Assembly: GCA_015657735.1 (NCBI GenBank)
Contig: SSSX01000670.1
Span: forward strand, 1 to 5,652
Reading direction: 5' to 3'
Source of the DNA: Zoogloeaceae bacterium
GTDB taxonomy: Bacteria; Pseudomonadota; Gammaproteobacteria; Burkholderiales; Rhodocyclaceae
Length of the DNA stretch: 5,652 nt
Shown: in pieces, positions 4,981 to 5,652 of the stretch
How the letters are laid out: each line of letters starts with the position of its first letter
How positions within the stretch are numbered: the stretch's first letter is position 1
Made by a program: the position numbers and the translations under genes
The notes under the pieces: model-generated
The model's input: only the letters and a program-made list of their open reading frames with translations
Told to the model about the DNA's origin: nothing
Database searches by the model: none

Positions 4981-5652
4981 TCAGTCGCCCCCCGATTCGA
5001 GAGGCATTCTCAGCATTGCATCGATCAGGCCGCCGTGGCCGAGGCCGGCCGGCGGCTGGATTTCCTCGCCGTCCGAATGCAGCGCCATGCCGCCGGCTTC
5101 GTCGGAGGCGCTGGGCAGGTCGGACAATTTCAGCGCAAACGCCTCCAGCGACGCGCCCTTGAGCACCGCCGCCAGCATCTCGTCGCGCTGGCTCTGGCGG
5201 GCCAGCACGACCAGGCGCGCCAGACGTTCTTCGTCGAAGACGAACACATTGCCGGTGCGCCCCTGGTCGAGCAGCTTCTGGTGCAGCATGGCCCCCGCCA
5301 GCGGATCGCCGCCGAGCTTGCCGATGCGGTCCCAGGCCCAGCGGTCGGCATCGTCGAAAACGGTCGTCGCCACCCACGACAGGCTCGACACCGCCATGCC
5401 GACCCGCGCCATGAAGGTTTCGCGCAGCACGTTGCCGGCCTGGCGCCCGACCGACTTGACGACCTCCTCGCCCACCTTCTGGACGTAATCCTGGGCCGCC
5501 TGTTCGGCGAGCTTGCGGGCCGCCTCCTGCAAGGCCTGCTTGGCCGCCGCCTCGCCGGCCGACTTGGCCGCCGCCGCAGCCGCCGCCTGGGCCGCCTGGT
5601 TGGCCGCCACCTTGGCGGCCTGGGCGGCGGCGTTGAGACCGGTGGCCAGCGA
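4981..5652 (-). CDS. Alanine-rich helical protein of unknown function (5' end outside window)
   Basis: The frame is open to the right edge with no stop, so the 223 visible residues are a C-terminal part. A GTG at 5610 is the first possible internal start, but in-frame sequence continues 14 codons upstream (SLATGLNAAAQAAK) in the same Ala-rich style, so the true start is probably beyond the window. Visible residues 8-60 are Ala/Gln/Lys/Glu-rich and strongly helical, resembling a coiled coil or amphipathic surface-binding helix. A less biased region follows: LRETFMARVGMAVSSLSWVATTVFDDADRW is helical and partly hydrophobic, then NVFVFDEERLARLVVLARQ and a loop-rich C-terminus. There is no cysteine and no catalytic motif I recognise. 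The stop lies 4 nt before the exported MORN gene, suggesting one operon and a shared role. The composition may reflect an exported protein, but any signal peptide would be off the window. Confidence 0.7.
   Translation of the reverse strand, partial: SLATGLNAAAQAAKVAANQAAQAAAAAAAKSAGEAAAKQALQEAARKLAEQAAQDYVQKVGEEVVKSVGRQAGNVLRETFMARVGMAVSSLSWVATTVFDDADRWAWDRIGKLGGDPLAGAMLHQKLLDQGRTGNVFVFDEERLARLVVLARQSQRDEMLAAVLKGASLEAFALKLSDLPSASDEAGGMALHSDGEEIQPPAGLGHGGLIDAMLRMPLESGGD

Noticed and set aside
3354..5162. 602-codon plus-strand open frame opposite the MORN gene
   Set aside because: It is an antisense shadow. Its translation is Arg/Ala/Gly-rich low-complexity sequence with no family signature, whereas the minus strand has a signal peptide, spaced cysteines and regular MORN repeats.

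Overview
The window is GC-rich, tightly packed bacterial DNA. Gene content and protein sequences suggest a betaproteobacterium, possibly of the Azoarcus/Thauera (Rhodocyclales) type. That placement is an inference from gene families and base composition, not a demonstrated identity. There are seven protein genes, two of them cut by the window edges. I see no tRNA, rRNA, CRISPR array, transposase or phage gene.

Layout. On the left, a minus-strand pair reads out of the window: rsmE (16S rRNA m3U1498 methyltransferase) overlaps by 8 nt the start of a gene that looks like polyphosphate:AMP phosphotransferase (only 24 codons visible). A 64-bp divergent spacer (811-874) holds what looks like one AT-rich -10 element readable on both strands. 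Rightward from it run a thioredoxin/peroxiredoxin-like protein (CNHC motif) and an inositol-monophosphatase-family phosphatase, overlapping by 4 nt. After a 114-bp gap containing a 50-bp quasi-palindrome comes a phosphoribulokinase of the proteobacterial octameric (class I) type, with its catalytic residues present. A 29-bp gap separates its end from the convergent minus-strand block.

The right half is a two-gene minus-strand operon of unknown function. The upstream gene (5' end outside the window) encodes an alanine-rich, cysteine-free protein with long amphipathic helices. Four nucleotides after it starts a 572-residue exported protein with three parts: four tandem helical units each bracketed by two cysteines 44-45 residues apart, an Ala/Pro-rich linker, and a C-terminal MORN array with an exact 23-residue period. 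This secreted cysteine-repeat/MORN protein and its partner are the most novel content here.

The left and middle genes are ordinary housekeeping and carbon-metabolism functions. The phosphoribulokinase would make ribulose-1,5-bisphosphate, but no RuBisCO gene lies in the window, so whether it serves CO2 fixation cannot be judged from here.
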